Of a stretch of 37,466 nt of DNA, positions 1 through 7,758 are shown in pieces; within the stretch, counting starts at the first letter, position 1; every line of letters starts with the position of its first letter. The stretch is from Nanobdellota archaeon (lineage in GTDB: Archaea > Nanobdellota > Nanobdellia > Parvarchaeales > Parvarchaeaceae). Below the pieces are notes generated by a model that was not told where the DNA came from, ran no database searches, and saw nothing but the letters and a program-made list of their open reading frames with translations. The translations under genes and the position numbers were made by a program. The stretch is taken from contig JAJYWD010000006.1 in assembly GCA_021791655.1 (NCBI GenBank), positions 1-37,466 of the forward strand, given 5' to 3'.

Positions 1-264
1 AGGGACCTGCGTTCACTAGGATATATACCGAAGACTGCTTTAAAATACGGGGGAGATTTCCGTGTTTATGGCAAGGGTGAACATCCGGGAGAAGCACACG
101 CTTCATGGATTTTGTTTGTCTCTAGCGAACACGAAAGGATGCCATTCCTACAGTTCTCCGCGGTCAACAGAGTCGCACACAGTGTCAGGAAAAACGTCCT
201 GTTCGCAGTGGTCGATGATGAAGACTCCGTCACGTACTACGAGACAAAATGGCTGAAGATGTGA
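1..264 (+). CDS. endA: tRNA-splicing endonuclease, C-terminal catalytic part (5'-truncated by the window edge)
   Basis: The first 87 codons read open from base 1 to TGA 262-264 and match the catalytic C-terminal domain of archaeal EndA, which cuts introns out of pre-tRNA at bulge-helix-bulge motifs. Visible motifs are RDLRSLGYIPKTALKYG, then DFRVYGKG with the catalytic Tyr (codon 67-69), GEAHASW with the catalytic His (97-99) and SVRKNVLFAVVDDE with the catalytic Lys (190-192), so the Tyr/His/Lys triad is complete. The start lies upstream of the window, so the subunit architecture cannot be told. ARMAN-1/2 are known to carry a special three-unit EndA, and the upstream sequence would show whether this is one. 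Family call is firm; architecture is open. Confidence 0.88.
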   Translation, partial: RDLRSLGYIPKTALKYGGDFRVYGKGEHPGEAHASWILFVSSEHERMPFLQFSAVNRVAHSVRKNVLFAVVDDEDSVTYYETKWLKM

Positions 265-268
265 ATTT

Positions 269-388
269 ATGGCAAAACTAAAGTTTAAACACGCGTCTGC
301 AAACAGAAAAGAACAGAGAGAGCACGACGATGAAAAGTGCAAGCTGGGTACGACCCTCAATCGTTATCTAGAGCCTTCTTTCAAGTGA
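269..388 (+). CDS. possible 39-residue basic/charged small protein
   Basis: An ATG four bases after the endA stop opens a 39-codon frame (start MAKLKFKHASANRKEQ, end NRYLEPSFK) closing at TGA 386-388. It is rich in Lys, Arg, Glu and His with one Cys, and I recognise no family. It overlaps the 3' end of the convergent gene at 364-948 by 25 bases. Close spacing behind endA would allow co-transcription. It may be a chance frame: no ribosome-binding site is visible in the four-base gap. Confidence 0.3.
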   Translation: MAKLKFKHASANRKEQREHDDEKCKLGTTLNRYLEPSFK

Positions 389-948
389 ACTTTCAATTTT
401 CTTATTGAGTTTAGGCCCTCTATTTCTCGCGATCTTACTACCACGAAAAGGGTCGTGCTATCCACTTTGTCCTGCAAGTTTTTACCGATTTTGAATCTGA
501 ATTTGTTTATCGAGCCGCTGTCTATTATCCCCTCGCTTTGCACTTTATTGAAGTAAGCGTCCTCGCTCTTGTCGTACAGTAACGGCAGGAAGTTGTCCCT
601 GTCCTCTATGCTCACCTCAAACACGACAGGTTGGTCAAACCTATTCATTACATCTATGGATATGTTTTGTATGTCTTCCTTTGTTAGATCTATCTCCTCC
701 GGCGCGGTCCTTATGTCAACGCGGTCTGAAAGGGCATCAATGAGCCTACTAAGCACGTCTTTCGCCTTTACCGCATAGCCGGCCTTTGCAAGGATCGTGT
801 TGATTGTGCGTACAAGCGTGCTAGTCTTGGCGTTCTCAAGCCGTAGCGCCTCAGTTATTCTTTTCACATCCTCTTCCGGGAGAGTCTTCTCCATGACTTC
901 GGATATTATGCCGTTCAGGATATTGCTTCCGTTTATGTACAAATCCAT
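364..948 (-). CDS. hypothetical protein, helical N-terminus plus beta-rich C-terminus
   Basis: This 194-residue protein is not recognised. Residues about 1-80 look helical and charged. Residues about 85-190 alternate hydrophobic and polar in a way that suggests a beta-sandwich: NISIDVMNRFDQPVVFEVSI, then a variable loop, then KFRFKIGKNL and STTLFVVVRSREIE. There is no signal peptide or membrane segment, so it should be cytoplasmic. It is transcribed divergently from the secretion ATPase gene at 1155 with about 200 bases between them. A TATA element (tttaaat, 971-977) about 26 bases from the ATG predicts a leaderless mRNA, which supports this start. Function unknown. Confidence 0.6.
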   Translation of the reverse strand: MDLYINGSNILNGIISEVMEKTLPEEDVKRITEALRLENAKTSTLVRTINTILAKAGYAVKAKDVLSRLIDALSDRVDIRTAPEEIDLTKEDIQNISIDVMNRFDQPVVFEVSIEDRDNFLPLLYDKSEDAYFNKVQSEGIIDSGSINKFRFKIGKNLQDKVDSTTLFVVVRSREIEGLNSIRKLKVHLKEGSR

Positions 949-969
949 AAGGATTATTTGTCAGCGCTG

Positions 970-979
970 ATTTAAATCG
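970..979 (-). promoter_or_regulatory. TATA box for the 364-948 gene
   Basis: The palindromic AT element atttaaat-type core (tttaaat, 971-977) sits about 26 bases upstream of the ATG at 948, the archaeal TATA-to-start distance. The transcript would begin at or next to the start codon. The rest of the 949-1154 gap holds no gene that I can support. Confidence 0.45.
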
Positions 980-1114
980 CTTTTATTTCGCGCGATTTCC
1001 GTAAACAGATTAAAGACGCGAATTGGTCGGTCATACGTACGAAGCCGCGTACTTATACTGTTCGAGAGATAATTCAATGGCGAAACTGTCGCGTAATAAC
1101 ATTTTGATATCAAA

Positions 1115-1123
1115 GATTTAAGC
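1115..1123 (+). promoter_or_regulatory. candidate TATA box for the secretion ATPase operon
   Basis: The element gatttaagc lies about 36-40 bases before ATG 1155, which would place transcription start near 1145 and give a leader of about ten bases. It is the only good AT-rich core close to the start. Confidence 0.35.
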
Positions 1124-1154
1124 TACCTTTGGGTTAATACTATTGTACTGTTGT

Positions 1155-3386
1155 ATGGAGAAGGCATATTCTATTTCTAGGGAGGAAGGTGAGATAGTAC
1201 TAACCTATAAAGTGCCCCTGACAGTGCTTTATCCGAATCCCGAAGACAACGAGGACATGTTCCAGAAGGTCGTGGATGCAATAATAGAGTCCGGCGGCGT
1301 GACTTCGCTTGTAATAAACAGTGACAGGAATTATATATACACCTCTGATGAAGTCGCGATGTTCAATGATCTCGTCGACAAGTACAAGGAAGTTTTCCAA
1401 TCGGATATAGTAGGTGCTGTGGACTCCGAATTGCAGAGAAAGTTTTCTGATGAAGTGTCAGCCTTTAACTACATCCTGTACGACAGGCTGAAAAGGGATC
1501 CCATAGGCGGCTACGTTTTCGGGATCCGAATGCTTAGGGGAGCGAAGGTGAAAGCCAAGACCGTGTCTTCCGAAGACTTTCTTAAGTTCGTGGATCGGTT
1601 CCAGGCGTTGCTCGACAAAATGTCGACAATGGACTTCATAAAAAGGAGTTCCTCGTTCGTTTTGGGTTACAAGATGGGGGACAGAACGCCCTATCGCGCA
1701 CTGCTGAAGCCTCTGATAAGGCCGAACTTCACCTACACAAGAATCATGGCTGAAGCACCGCTCGCAGCGGTAGAAGTGGAATCATATAAAATAAAGGATA
1801 TGGATAGGACCGATGTTACCATATACAAAGTACCTGAGGTGTCGCAGTTCCTTTACCACTTGAGCCCTCCAGAACTTATGCTAAACGTTGACGAATACAA
1901 CATGCTAGACCAGGTCCGTAACGCCCTCATCGATTACAAGCCGCAGCACGAAGAGTTCACCGATCCGCTAAGGATGCGCGAGGTTTTCTACAACATCAGC
2001 AAGGACATGATAGACGAGATAAACACTAAAAATAATTACAAGCTTGGATTCAAGGACATAGCGATGCTGTCCAGGATTCTAGTCAGACTGACCATAGGCT
2101 TCGGGATGACGGAGGTGCTGCTGTCGGACGACAGAGTAGAGGACGTTTACATAAACGCCCCGATAAGCAAGTCGCCGATGTTTGTAAAGCACACGGATTA
2201 CGGCGAGTGCTCTTCAAACATAATACCGAACGCAAAAGAAGTCGATGCTTGGGCGTCAAGATTCAGGCTCCTATCTGGTAGGCCTTTGGACGAGGGACAT
2301 CCGGTCCTGGATACCGAACTTATAACAGAAGCATTGAGAGCCAGGGTTTCCATATCGCAACGCCCTCTGTCACCGGGCGGATTAAGCATAGCGTTTAGAA
2401 GGCATAGGGACAAACCATGGACGCTGCCGCTGTTCGTTAACAATGGCATGCTCTCCCCGTTCGCTGCGGGTCTTTTGTGGTTCTGCGTTGAGGGTGCAAG
2501 GACGATACTGATAAGCGGGACAAGGGGTGCGGGTAAGACGTCCCTGCTGACCGCACTGATGCTTCTGCTCATGAAGAAGTACAGGATAATAACGGTTGAG
2601 GACACTCTTGAGATCCCTAGCGACGCATTCATATCGTTGGGTTACGATTTCCTGCCCTTGAAAGTACAGAGCGCAATAATAGGCGAGAAAGCGGAGATGT
2701 CGGCGGAGGAAGGCATAAGGACTACACTGAGGTTAGGCGATAGCGCCTTGATAGTCGGGGAGGTTAGGAGCACTGAAGCCAAGTCACTTTACGAAGCGAT
2801 GCGTGTTGGCGCCCTGTCCAACGTGGTGATGGGCACGATCCACGGCGAAAATCCATACGGTGTATTTGACAGGGTAGTGAACGATCTCGGTGTGCCTAGA
2901 ACGAGTTTCAAGGCAACCGACTTAATAGTCTCGGTAAACAAGATAAAAACAATGGATAGGCTGAAGGAAAGAAGGCGCATACTTAACATCACCGAAGTGC
3001 GTAAGGAATGGAACGAGGACCCGAAATATGAGAATGGTTTCGTGGACTTGGTAAAATATGACATAAAGAAAGACACGCTAACGCCGACCAGCGATCTGCT
3101 CGAAGGGGACAGCTACATAGTGAAGGAGATAGCATCAAACGTAGAAGGATGGGCTGGCAACTGGGACGCCGTTCTGGACAACATACAAGCACGGAGCGCT
3201 ATATTCCAAGCTCTTGTTAATTTCGCTGCAAAGAAAGGAGACAAGTCTCTGCTTGAAGCGGAATTCTCATCCAAAGCCATAGACCAGTACTATGATATAG
3301 TTAACAACCTAAGGCAGCAGTACGGAGCGGCGGAGGGCAAGGACATAGGGCGACTTTTCGATATATGGTTAAAGAGCAAGAAATGA
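1155..3386 (+). CDS. TadA/VirB11/GspE-family secretion ATPase (type IV pilus-like)
   Basis: Hexameric motor ATPase of the type II/IV secretion superfamily, which powers assembly of pilus-like surface filaments from the cytoplasmic side. The C-terminal half holds Walker A GTRGAGKTS (about residue 455), an acidic box RIITVEDTLEIP (about 480), Walker B SALIVGEVRS (about 530) and a His box GTIHGENP (about 560). At about 743 residues it is longer than archaellum FlaI, because of an N-terminal region of some 300 residues. The frame opens earlier at TTG 1143, but ATG 1155 (MEKAYSISREEGE) is the more likely start. The next gene starts on an ATGA overlap and encodes the platform protein, so the two form an operon. 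Likely substrates are the class III signal-peptide proteins encoded further along, which is inference. Confidence 0.88.
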   Translation: MEKAYSISREEGEIVLTYKVPLTVLYPNPEDNEDMFQKVVDAIIESGGVTSLVINSDRNYIYTSDEVAMFNDLVDKYKEVFQSDIVGAVDSELQRKFSDEVSAFNYILYDRLKRDPIGGYVFGIRMLRGAKVKAKTVSSEDFLKFVDRFQALLDKMSTMDFIKRSSSFVLGYKMGDRTPYRALLKPLIRPNFTYTRIMAEAPLAAVEVESYKIKDMDRTDVTIYKVPEVSQFLYHLSPPELMLNVDEYNMLDQVRNALIDYKPQHEEFTDPLRMREVFYNISKDMIDEINTKNNYKLGFKDIAMLSRILVRLTIGFGMTEVLLSDDRVEDVYINAPISKSPMFVKHTDYGECSSNIIPNAKEVDAWASRFRLLSGRPLDEGHPVLDTELITEALRARVSISQRPLSPGGLSIAFRRHRDKPWTLPLFVNNGMLSPFAAGLLWFCVEGARTILISGTRGAGKTSLLTALMLLLMKKYRIITVEDTLEIPSDAFISLGYDFLPLKVQSAIIGEKAEMSAEEGIRTTLRLGDSALIVGEVRSTEAKSLYEAMRVGALSNVVMGTIHGENPYGVFDRVVNDLGVPRTSFKATDLIVSVNKIKTMDRLKERRRILNITEVRKEWNEDPKYENGFVDLVKYDIKKDTLTPTSDLLEGDSYIVKEIASNVEGWAGNWDAVLDNIQARSAIFQALVNFAAKKGDKSLLEAEFSSKAIDQYYDIVNNLRQQYGAAEGKDIGRLFDIWLKSKK

Positions 3387-5464
3387 TCTCCAAGGACTTC
3401 GTAGATAAGTACTATCTAAAAGAGGAAGTGATTCCCGAATCCGTTTTCACCAAGAGCGAACAAGCTAGGGCAGATCTACGCTCAGTGGAGTACAAGATAT
3501 TCAAGGAAAAGAATCCCTCACTGTTCGAGCGTTTCGTGATTTTCGGTTCCAATACCATAGGGAAGGCTATACAGTTCGGCGTGTCGAAAAATGAGGAGAA
3601 AAAGATGAACACGCTTCTCTATCTTTTAGGATACGATTTTACCGTGAAGCAACTGTACGGTTTCGCCCTTTTCCTCCTTGTGCTGGGATTTGTCGTAGGT
3701 ATCGCGCTCGCAATCAGCGTAATGGCCCTGTTAGGGATAAGTATAATGTTCATAGGCATAATCGCGTTCTTTTTCGTCAGATCAATGCCGGATTCGCAGA
3801 TGCGGGTGCGGCTAAGCAAATCATCCAGCGATTTAGTCACTTTCGTGCTATATCTCGTTATTTACATGAGGCAGACACCGGATCTTGAGGCCGCTGTGCA
3901 GTTCGCTTCCGAGAATCTTACCAGTTATCTTTCGTTTGACCTTAAAAAGTTGCTGTGGGACACAGCTGCCAGAAAGTACACTAACATAAAATCCGCACTC
4001 GATTATTACTCCGAAAGGTGGGCCAAGATGAGCCCCGCATTTACCGATTCTCTCTTCCTTATAGAGAGCTCTACCTACCAGAAGTCCGATGAAAACAGAC
4101 TGCAGCTGCTCGATGCCGCTTCTCAGAGGATACTCAATGGCACTTACGAATCAATGACTGCTTACGCTTCGACCCTGAAAGAGCCACTCAACATGGTCTA
4201 CATGCTTGGTATGGTGCTACCGGTTTTGGGGCTTGTGCTAGCACCTATGATGATGGCGTTCGTGCAGATTCCGGATTTCGGCGTTTTGCTTGCGCTGATG
4301 TACGATGTTGGGTTGCCTCTCTTGATATATTACCTGTTGCGTGACAGGCTTCTTCTTAGGCCGGCAGGTTTTGCGCCCCCGGATCTGAGTCTGGTCCCAA
4401 ATCTCCCTAAAATTAGCCATTTTTTCTTGAAGGTCGGCAAGTCAAAAATAACCGTGAACGCCATAATACCCGCCGCGGTGGTATTTGCGCTATTTGCGAT
4501 CCCAGTGGTGGCATTTTACCAGCTTTTGGAGGTCTTCGGCCCGACGCAGATATACGTTTCACTGTTCATAACGGCTGGCATAGGTATAGCACTCTACGTT
4601 TACTTCAAGCTCTCAGTTATGCAGCTTAAGACTGCGGAGGACGAATTGATAAGACTGCAGGATTCGTTTGCTGCCGCAGCTTTCCAGATGGGGTCTTTCC
4701 TATCCCAAGGTTATCCTCCAGAATCTACAATCCTAAAGCTTAACGATACAATGCAGAATACCCCAATTTCTGGTTTTATCTCTATCACGGTAAGCAACAT
4801 AAAGAATCTAGGCATGTCGCTCAGTTCCGCCCTATTCGACAAATCGAACGGATCAACTAGATACTTCCCGTCCTCCATGCTAATAGCATCCATGCGCGTT
4901 TTCGTAGAGTCTTCAAAGAAGAGCGTGCAGAGTGCAGCTGCCGCGATGCTCTACATCTCTAAGCACCTCTCAAATCTCAAGCTTATAGACCAGCAGGTGA
5001 AGTCCTTGCTGGACGAGGTCACATCCGGAATGCGCGTTGAAGTCGGTTTTCTGAGTCCGGTCATGGCTGGGATAGTCGTTGGGATGACGTCTCTTATAGG
5101 CACCGTTTTGAGGTCTCTCGCATCGAGTATAGGCAGCATACAGAATAGCGTTTCTGGTAGTGGGGCCGGCGGCTCTCTGTCGTCGGTTATCCCGTTCGCT
5201 TTCAGTCTTTTCAACTTATCGGGGGGCATAATCCCATTGTACACCTTTCAGATGATAATCGGCATTTACATGATTGTACTCAGCGTTATAATCGGTTACG
5301 CAATTTCCATGATAGCACAGCCGGGCGACAAGGTTTTTATGATGAGTACTATAGCGGACACTCTGCTAACCTCTGTTATACTTTATATTATAATTGCATT
5401 TGCTGTTACGCTTGTTTTCTCCTCCGTTGGCGGGCTTGTGCTCTCCGCGACCCATGTCGTGTGA
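3383..5464 (+). CDS. TadC/FlaJ/GspF-like membrane platform protein with duplicated core
   Basis: Polytopic membrane partner of the upstream ATPase, about 693 residues from ATG 3383 (MISKDFVDKYYL), which overlaps the preceding stop as ATGA; an in-frame ATG at 3365 gives six more residues. Hydrophobic pairs occur near residues 75-130, 265-320 and 350-415, with more near 545-690. The soluble segment SSSDLVTFVLYLVIYMRQTP followed by LEAAVQFAS is typical of the GspF/T2SSF fold, and a second related segment (about 425-545) suggests a tandem duplication, as in archaeal FlaJ/TadC homologues. It would sit in the cytoplasmic membrane and anchor the motor. No pilin gene is directly attached; candidates start at 10662 and 25585. 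Confidence 0.82.
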   Translation: MISKDFVDKYYLKEEVIPESVFTKSEQARADLRSVEYKIFKEKNPSLFERFVIFGSNTIGKAIQFGVSKNEEKKMNTLLYLLGYDFTVKQLYGFALFLLVLGFVVGIALAISVMALLGISIMFIGIIAFFFVRSMPDSQMRVRLSKSSSDLVTFVLYLVIYMRQTPDLEAAVQFASENLTSYLSFDLKKLLWDTAARKYTNIKSALDYYSERWAKMSPAFTDSLFLIESSTYQKSDENRLQLLDAASQRILNGTYESMTAYASTLKEPLNMVYMLGMVLPVLGLVLAPMMMAFVQIPDFGVLLALMYDVGLPLLIYYLLRDRLLLRPAGFAPPDLSLVPNLPKISHFFLKVGKSKITVNAIIPAAVVFALFAIPVVAFYQLLEVFGPTQIYVSLFITAGIGIALYVYFKLSVMQLKTAEDELIRLQDSFAAAAFQMGSFLSQGYPPESTILKLNDTMQNTPISGFISITVSNIKNLGMSLSSALFDKSNGSTRYFPSSMLIASMRVFVESSKKSVQSAAAAMLYISKHLSNLKLIDQQVKSLLDEVTSGMRVEVGFLSPVMAGIVVGMTSLIGTVLRSLASSIGSIQNSVSGSGAGGSLSSVIPFAFSLFNLSGGIIPLYTFQMIIGIYMIVLSVIIGYAISMIAQPGDKVFMMSTIADTLLTSVILYIIIAFAVTLVFSSVGGLVLSATHVV

Positions 5465-5532
5465 AGAGAATCGGAGTTTTGGTCGCTCTCTAAAACGCTG
5501 TAAAAACGCTTCCATAGGCTATGGCGCCAATG

Positions 5533-5542
5533 TTTTTATATA
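5533..5542 (+). promoter_or_regulatory. TATA box of the histone-fold gene
   Basis: The element tttttatata is followed about 25 bases later by a likely start of transcription near 5561-5565, then a strong ribosome-binding site (gaggtga, 5567-5573) five bases before ATG 5578. This gene is one of the few here with a clear Shine-Dalgarno site, suggesting strong expression. Confidence 0.6.
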
Positions 5543-5577
5543 GAGGTTTTCTAATAAAACAATACAGAGGTGAAAAT

Positions 5578-5757
5578 ATGGCAGATTTTGTAAGGAAAAG
5601 CTTGGTAAAAGCTGAGGTAAAGAAAGTCGGCAAGGAGATGCGATGCCCGGATGACAGCGTAGAAGGTCTTGACAAGGTTGTGAAGGCTAAGATTTCAAGG
5701 GCTGTTGAGAGGGCAAAGTCAGACGGAAGAAAGACCGTCAGGAATTGGGACTTCTGA
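5578..5757 (+). CDS. small histone-fold protein (archaeal histone / DUF1931-like), 59 residues
   Basis: The C-terminal part, with a long helix KVVKAKISRAVERAKSDG followed by GRKTVRNWDF, resembles the end of archaeal histones and DUF1931 proteins, where a GRKT-xx-D loop follows the long central helix and contacts DNA. The N-terminus MADFVRKSLVKAEVKKVGK would be helix 1. At 59 residues it is slightly shorter than HMf-type histones (about 67) and ends right after the loop, so the third helix is missing. An upstream in-frame ATG (5521) would put the TATA box inside the gene; the ribosome-binding site at 5567-5573 fixes the start at 5578. Likely a DNA-binding chromatin protein, by similarity only. 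Confidence 0.62.
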   Translation: MADFVRKSLVKAEVKKVGKEMRCPDDSVEGLDKVVKAKISRAVERAKSDGRKTVRNWDF

Positions 5758-5763
5758 ATAAGT

Positions 5764-5798
5764 AATTTTTTAATTTTTATTTTTTTTATTTTTATTTG
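5764..5798 (+). terminator. T-rich terminator after the histone-fold gene
   Basis: Just past the stop codon there are several T runs (six, five, eight and five in a row) separated by single A or AA, on the coding strand. Archaeal RNA polymerase terminates at such oligo-T tracts without a hairpin. It also insulates the convergent operon ending at 5826. Confidence 0.65.
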
Positions 5799-5825
5799 GC
5801 GAGTATCACATCTATCTTGTTAAGA

Positions 5826-6899
5826 TTAATTTCTGTATCTAGAAATAGCGTTCCTTTTTACAAGAAAATACTCTATATTGTCTCCCCTCAGGGCGGAGGC
5901 AAACAGTTTTAGGTTGTCTTCTTTGTCTTCGAATGCTATCAATCGTTTGTACCTGTCCGCGATATCGTTTATCATCTCCAATTTCCATTCCTGGTCCTTA
6001 CTGTTAAGATCCTTTCTGAGGAGCAGCTTTTTGTATGGGACATTACTGCCCTTTAGCATATTGATGGTGTGATTCAGCAAATCCATACCTCTAGCACTTA
6101 GCACTATTATATCGTAGCCTTTTGCTGCATACCTTCGGTATAGTTTTATAAGTTTCAGGTTAGGAATAAGCAAGTCCATGTTCTTTGAGAACGCTTCATA
6201 GTATATCCTGCTCTTTATGCTCCTCGGCAATTTCCTCACCTCTTTTCTTGACAGCGCCTTTCCAAGCATAGAGCGTGATGTTTCTCTAATGGCATCATCT
6301 GTGAGGAAGAGGGTGTCATCGAAATCCGAGATGATCGCAGTGCCGTGCATTTTTACTCCCGTGTTCTTTATCAGTCTCATTTTTGACAATACGCCCCTTG
6401 ATTTTTCTTTTATTGCTTTGTCGACCGTTGTTATGTTCAGTCCTTTGTTTGGTATCCCATACACGATCTTATCACCATCGGCTGCAAAGTATACGCAGGG
6501 CAGAGTCGCTAGGTCCTCTTCTCCCTCTACTCGTATCCCTATCTTTTTGTGCAGGATTAAAGCAATCTCTATTGCTTTGAATAAGTCGAAGGTGATTTCC
6601 CCCGCAGGGTTAGTTACTGTTCTGTGATTTTTGTAGTGCTCTTTTATGTCTCTAACATATATTCTTTTCCTTTTCGTCTTAAAATCAAAGATTGCCAAGT
6701 CTGGCTCTATTCCGTATTTCAGAAGTGTTTGTGTTGTCCTGTCGCCTACCGCTATCACTCTACCGTCTTTTCGGACGTTAAGCTTACTTACTAATTCTCT
6801 TTCCTGGACTAGCTCTCCAAATGGCACTGAAAGATCCATTCTTAAGTGCTTTGGAAGCTTCAGCGTGAAGCCCCTCTTTATGAGCTGTTCGTATACCAC
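5826..6899 (-). CDS. GTP-dependent dephospho-CoA kinase domain fused to a HAD phosphatase
   Basis: Two domains in 357 residues. Residues 1-175 match the archaeal DUF359 family, shown to be GTP-dependent dephospho-CoA kinase, the last step of CoA synthesis: GDRTTQTLLKYGIEPDLAIF (52-71), NPAGEI (97-102) and VEGEEDLATLPCVYFAADGD (124-143). Residues 185-357 form a HAD-type hydrolase with all motifs: DFDDT (192-196, nucleophile D192 and acid D194), VLSARG (266-271), the RKDLNSKDQEWK region with a basic residue, and FEDKEDN (323-329). The spacing resembles the phosphatase domain of polynucleotide kinase-phosphatases. The gene lies 30 bases after trm5, so it ends the leuS operon. DUF359 proteins are normally single-domain; what the HAD part cleaves is unknown. 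Confidence 0.8.
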   Translation of the reverse strand: MVYEQLIKRGFTLKLPKHLRMDLSVPFGELVQERELVSKLNVRKDGRVIAVGDRTTQTLLKYGIEPDLAIFDFKTKRKRIYVRDIKEHYKNHRTVTNPAGEITFDLFKAIEIALILHKKIGIRVEGEEDLATLPCVYFAADGDKIVYGIPNKGLNITTVDKAIKEKSRGVLSKMRLIKNTGVKMHGTAIISDFDDTLFLTDDAIRETSRSMLGKALSRKEVRKLPRSIKSRIYYEAFSKNMDLLIPNLKLIKLYRRYAAKGYDIIVLSARGMDLLNHTINMLKGSNVPYKKLLLRKDLNSKDQEWKLEMINDIADRYKRLIAFEDKEDNLKLFASALRGDNIEYFLVKRNAISRYRN

Positions 6900-6929
6900 C
6901 TTCTTTATTACTTTCAGCCAAAATAAAAA

Positions 6930-7757
6930 CTATACGGAATTTTTGATACGCAGGTCAAAACAGCCCCGAAGCATATACGGTGCTACCTCGCCCGCTTTAT
7001 GAAACTCCGCACTAATTAATTTAACTCTGTTACCAAGAGTGCGCTTTATATCGTCTTTTTTCTGGCGTACCGCCTCTTCGTAACCGTTTTTTATATATAC
7101 GAACGTGTAGAAGTGGATTACGTGTTGGCGCTCACCCGCCTTCGCTGCGATTTGTAAGAATCTAAGTGAGTCTGTCGGCAGATTCATTATTATTCTGTCG
7201 AAGTGCTTGCCGAGCTTGGGAACAATCCTTTTTGCATCCCCGCAGAAATATTCAATGTTGTTTACTTTGTTGGCTTCTATGTTCCTTTTTAGCAAGTTTA
7301 TGGCTGCAGAATTTATGTCTATAGAGCAGACCTGTCTGCATCTTTTTGCAATAGGAATAGAAAAAGGGCCCACCCCACAGAACATGTCAAGTACCGTCTC
7401 TGTCTTATTTATCTTTTTTATTATCCTCAGTCTTTCAGACCCTAATCTCGGAGAAAAGAAAACTTTCTTTACGTCTACATAAAACAGACAGCCGTTCTCC
7501 TTATGGAGGACAAGCGAGTCGCCGCTTCCAAATATTTGGACCAATTTTGGCTTTCTTTCTTCACCTTCTAGTTTGCCTATCTTGTTGTACACTGCTCGTA
7601 CACTTCTGTTCTTTCGTTTTAGTTTCTTTGCGAATCTTTCCTTATCCCTTTTTGTTAAGTCTAGAGGGATCTTTACTATAGCTACATCTCCAACTATGTC
7701 TGTCCCGCTGCTTAAAGTTTTCCCCCCCCTTCGCTCACCTTTCTCTAGTGCGACCAT
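6930..7757 (-). CDS. trm5: tRNA (guanine37-N1)-methyltransferase Trm5, short form
   Basis: SAM-dependent methyltransferase expected to make m1G37 next to the anticodon and so keep the reading frame. Visible features: D2 region with VDVKKVFFSPRLGSERLRI, SAM-binding loop TVLDMFCGVGPFSIP, acidic CSIDIN loop, GDAKRIV, and the catalytic NLPTDSLRFL motif. At 275 residues it is about 60 shorter than typical archaeal Trm5b because it starts directly at the D2 domain (DIVGDVAIVKIP), so the N-terminal D1 domain, which reads the tRNA elbow, is missing. The gene starts one base after the leuS stop and is surely co-transcribed. A Tyw2-like wyosine enzyme is an alternative, but the NLP motif favours Trm5. 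Confidence 0.82.
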   Translation of the reverse strand: MVALEKGERRGGKTLSSGTDIVGDVAIVKIPLDLTKRDKERFAKKLKRKNRSVRAVYNKIGKLEGEERKPKLVQIFGSGDSLVLHKENGCLFYVDVKKVFFSPRLGSERLRIIKKINKTETVLDMFCGVGPFSIPIAKRCRQVCSIDINSAAINLLKRNIEANKVNNIEYFCGDAKRIVPKLGKHFDRIIMNLPTDSLRFLQIAAKAGERQHVIHFYTFVYIKNGYEEAVRQKKDDIKRTLGNRVKLISAEFHKAGEVAPYMLRGCFDLRIKNSV

Positions 7758-7758
7758 C

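Noticed and set aside
62-256. Plus-strand frame of 64 codons at the window start
   Set aside because: Out of frame with endA, whose catalytic motifs run through the same bases.
1077-1121. Fourteen-codon frame MAKLSRNNILISKI behind a TATA-like cttatac
   Set aside because: Too short to support, and it overlaps the likely promoter of the ATPase operon.
2198-2632. Minus-strand frame of 144 codons
   Set aside because: Opposite to the Walker A region of the secretion ATPase; composition is that of an antisense shadow.
5521-5577. Longer start for the histone-fold gene
   Set aside because: It would place the TATA box and ribosome-binding site inside the coding region.
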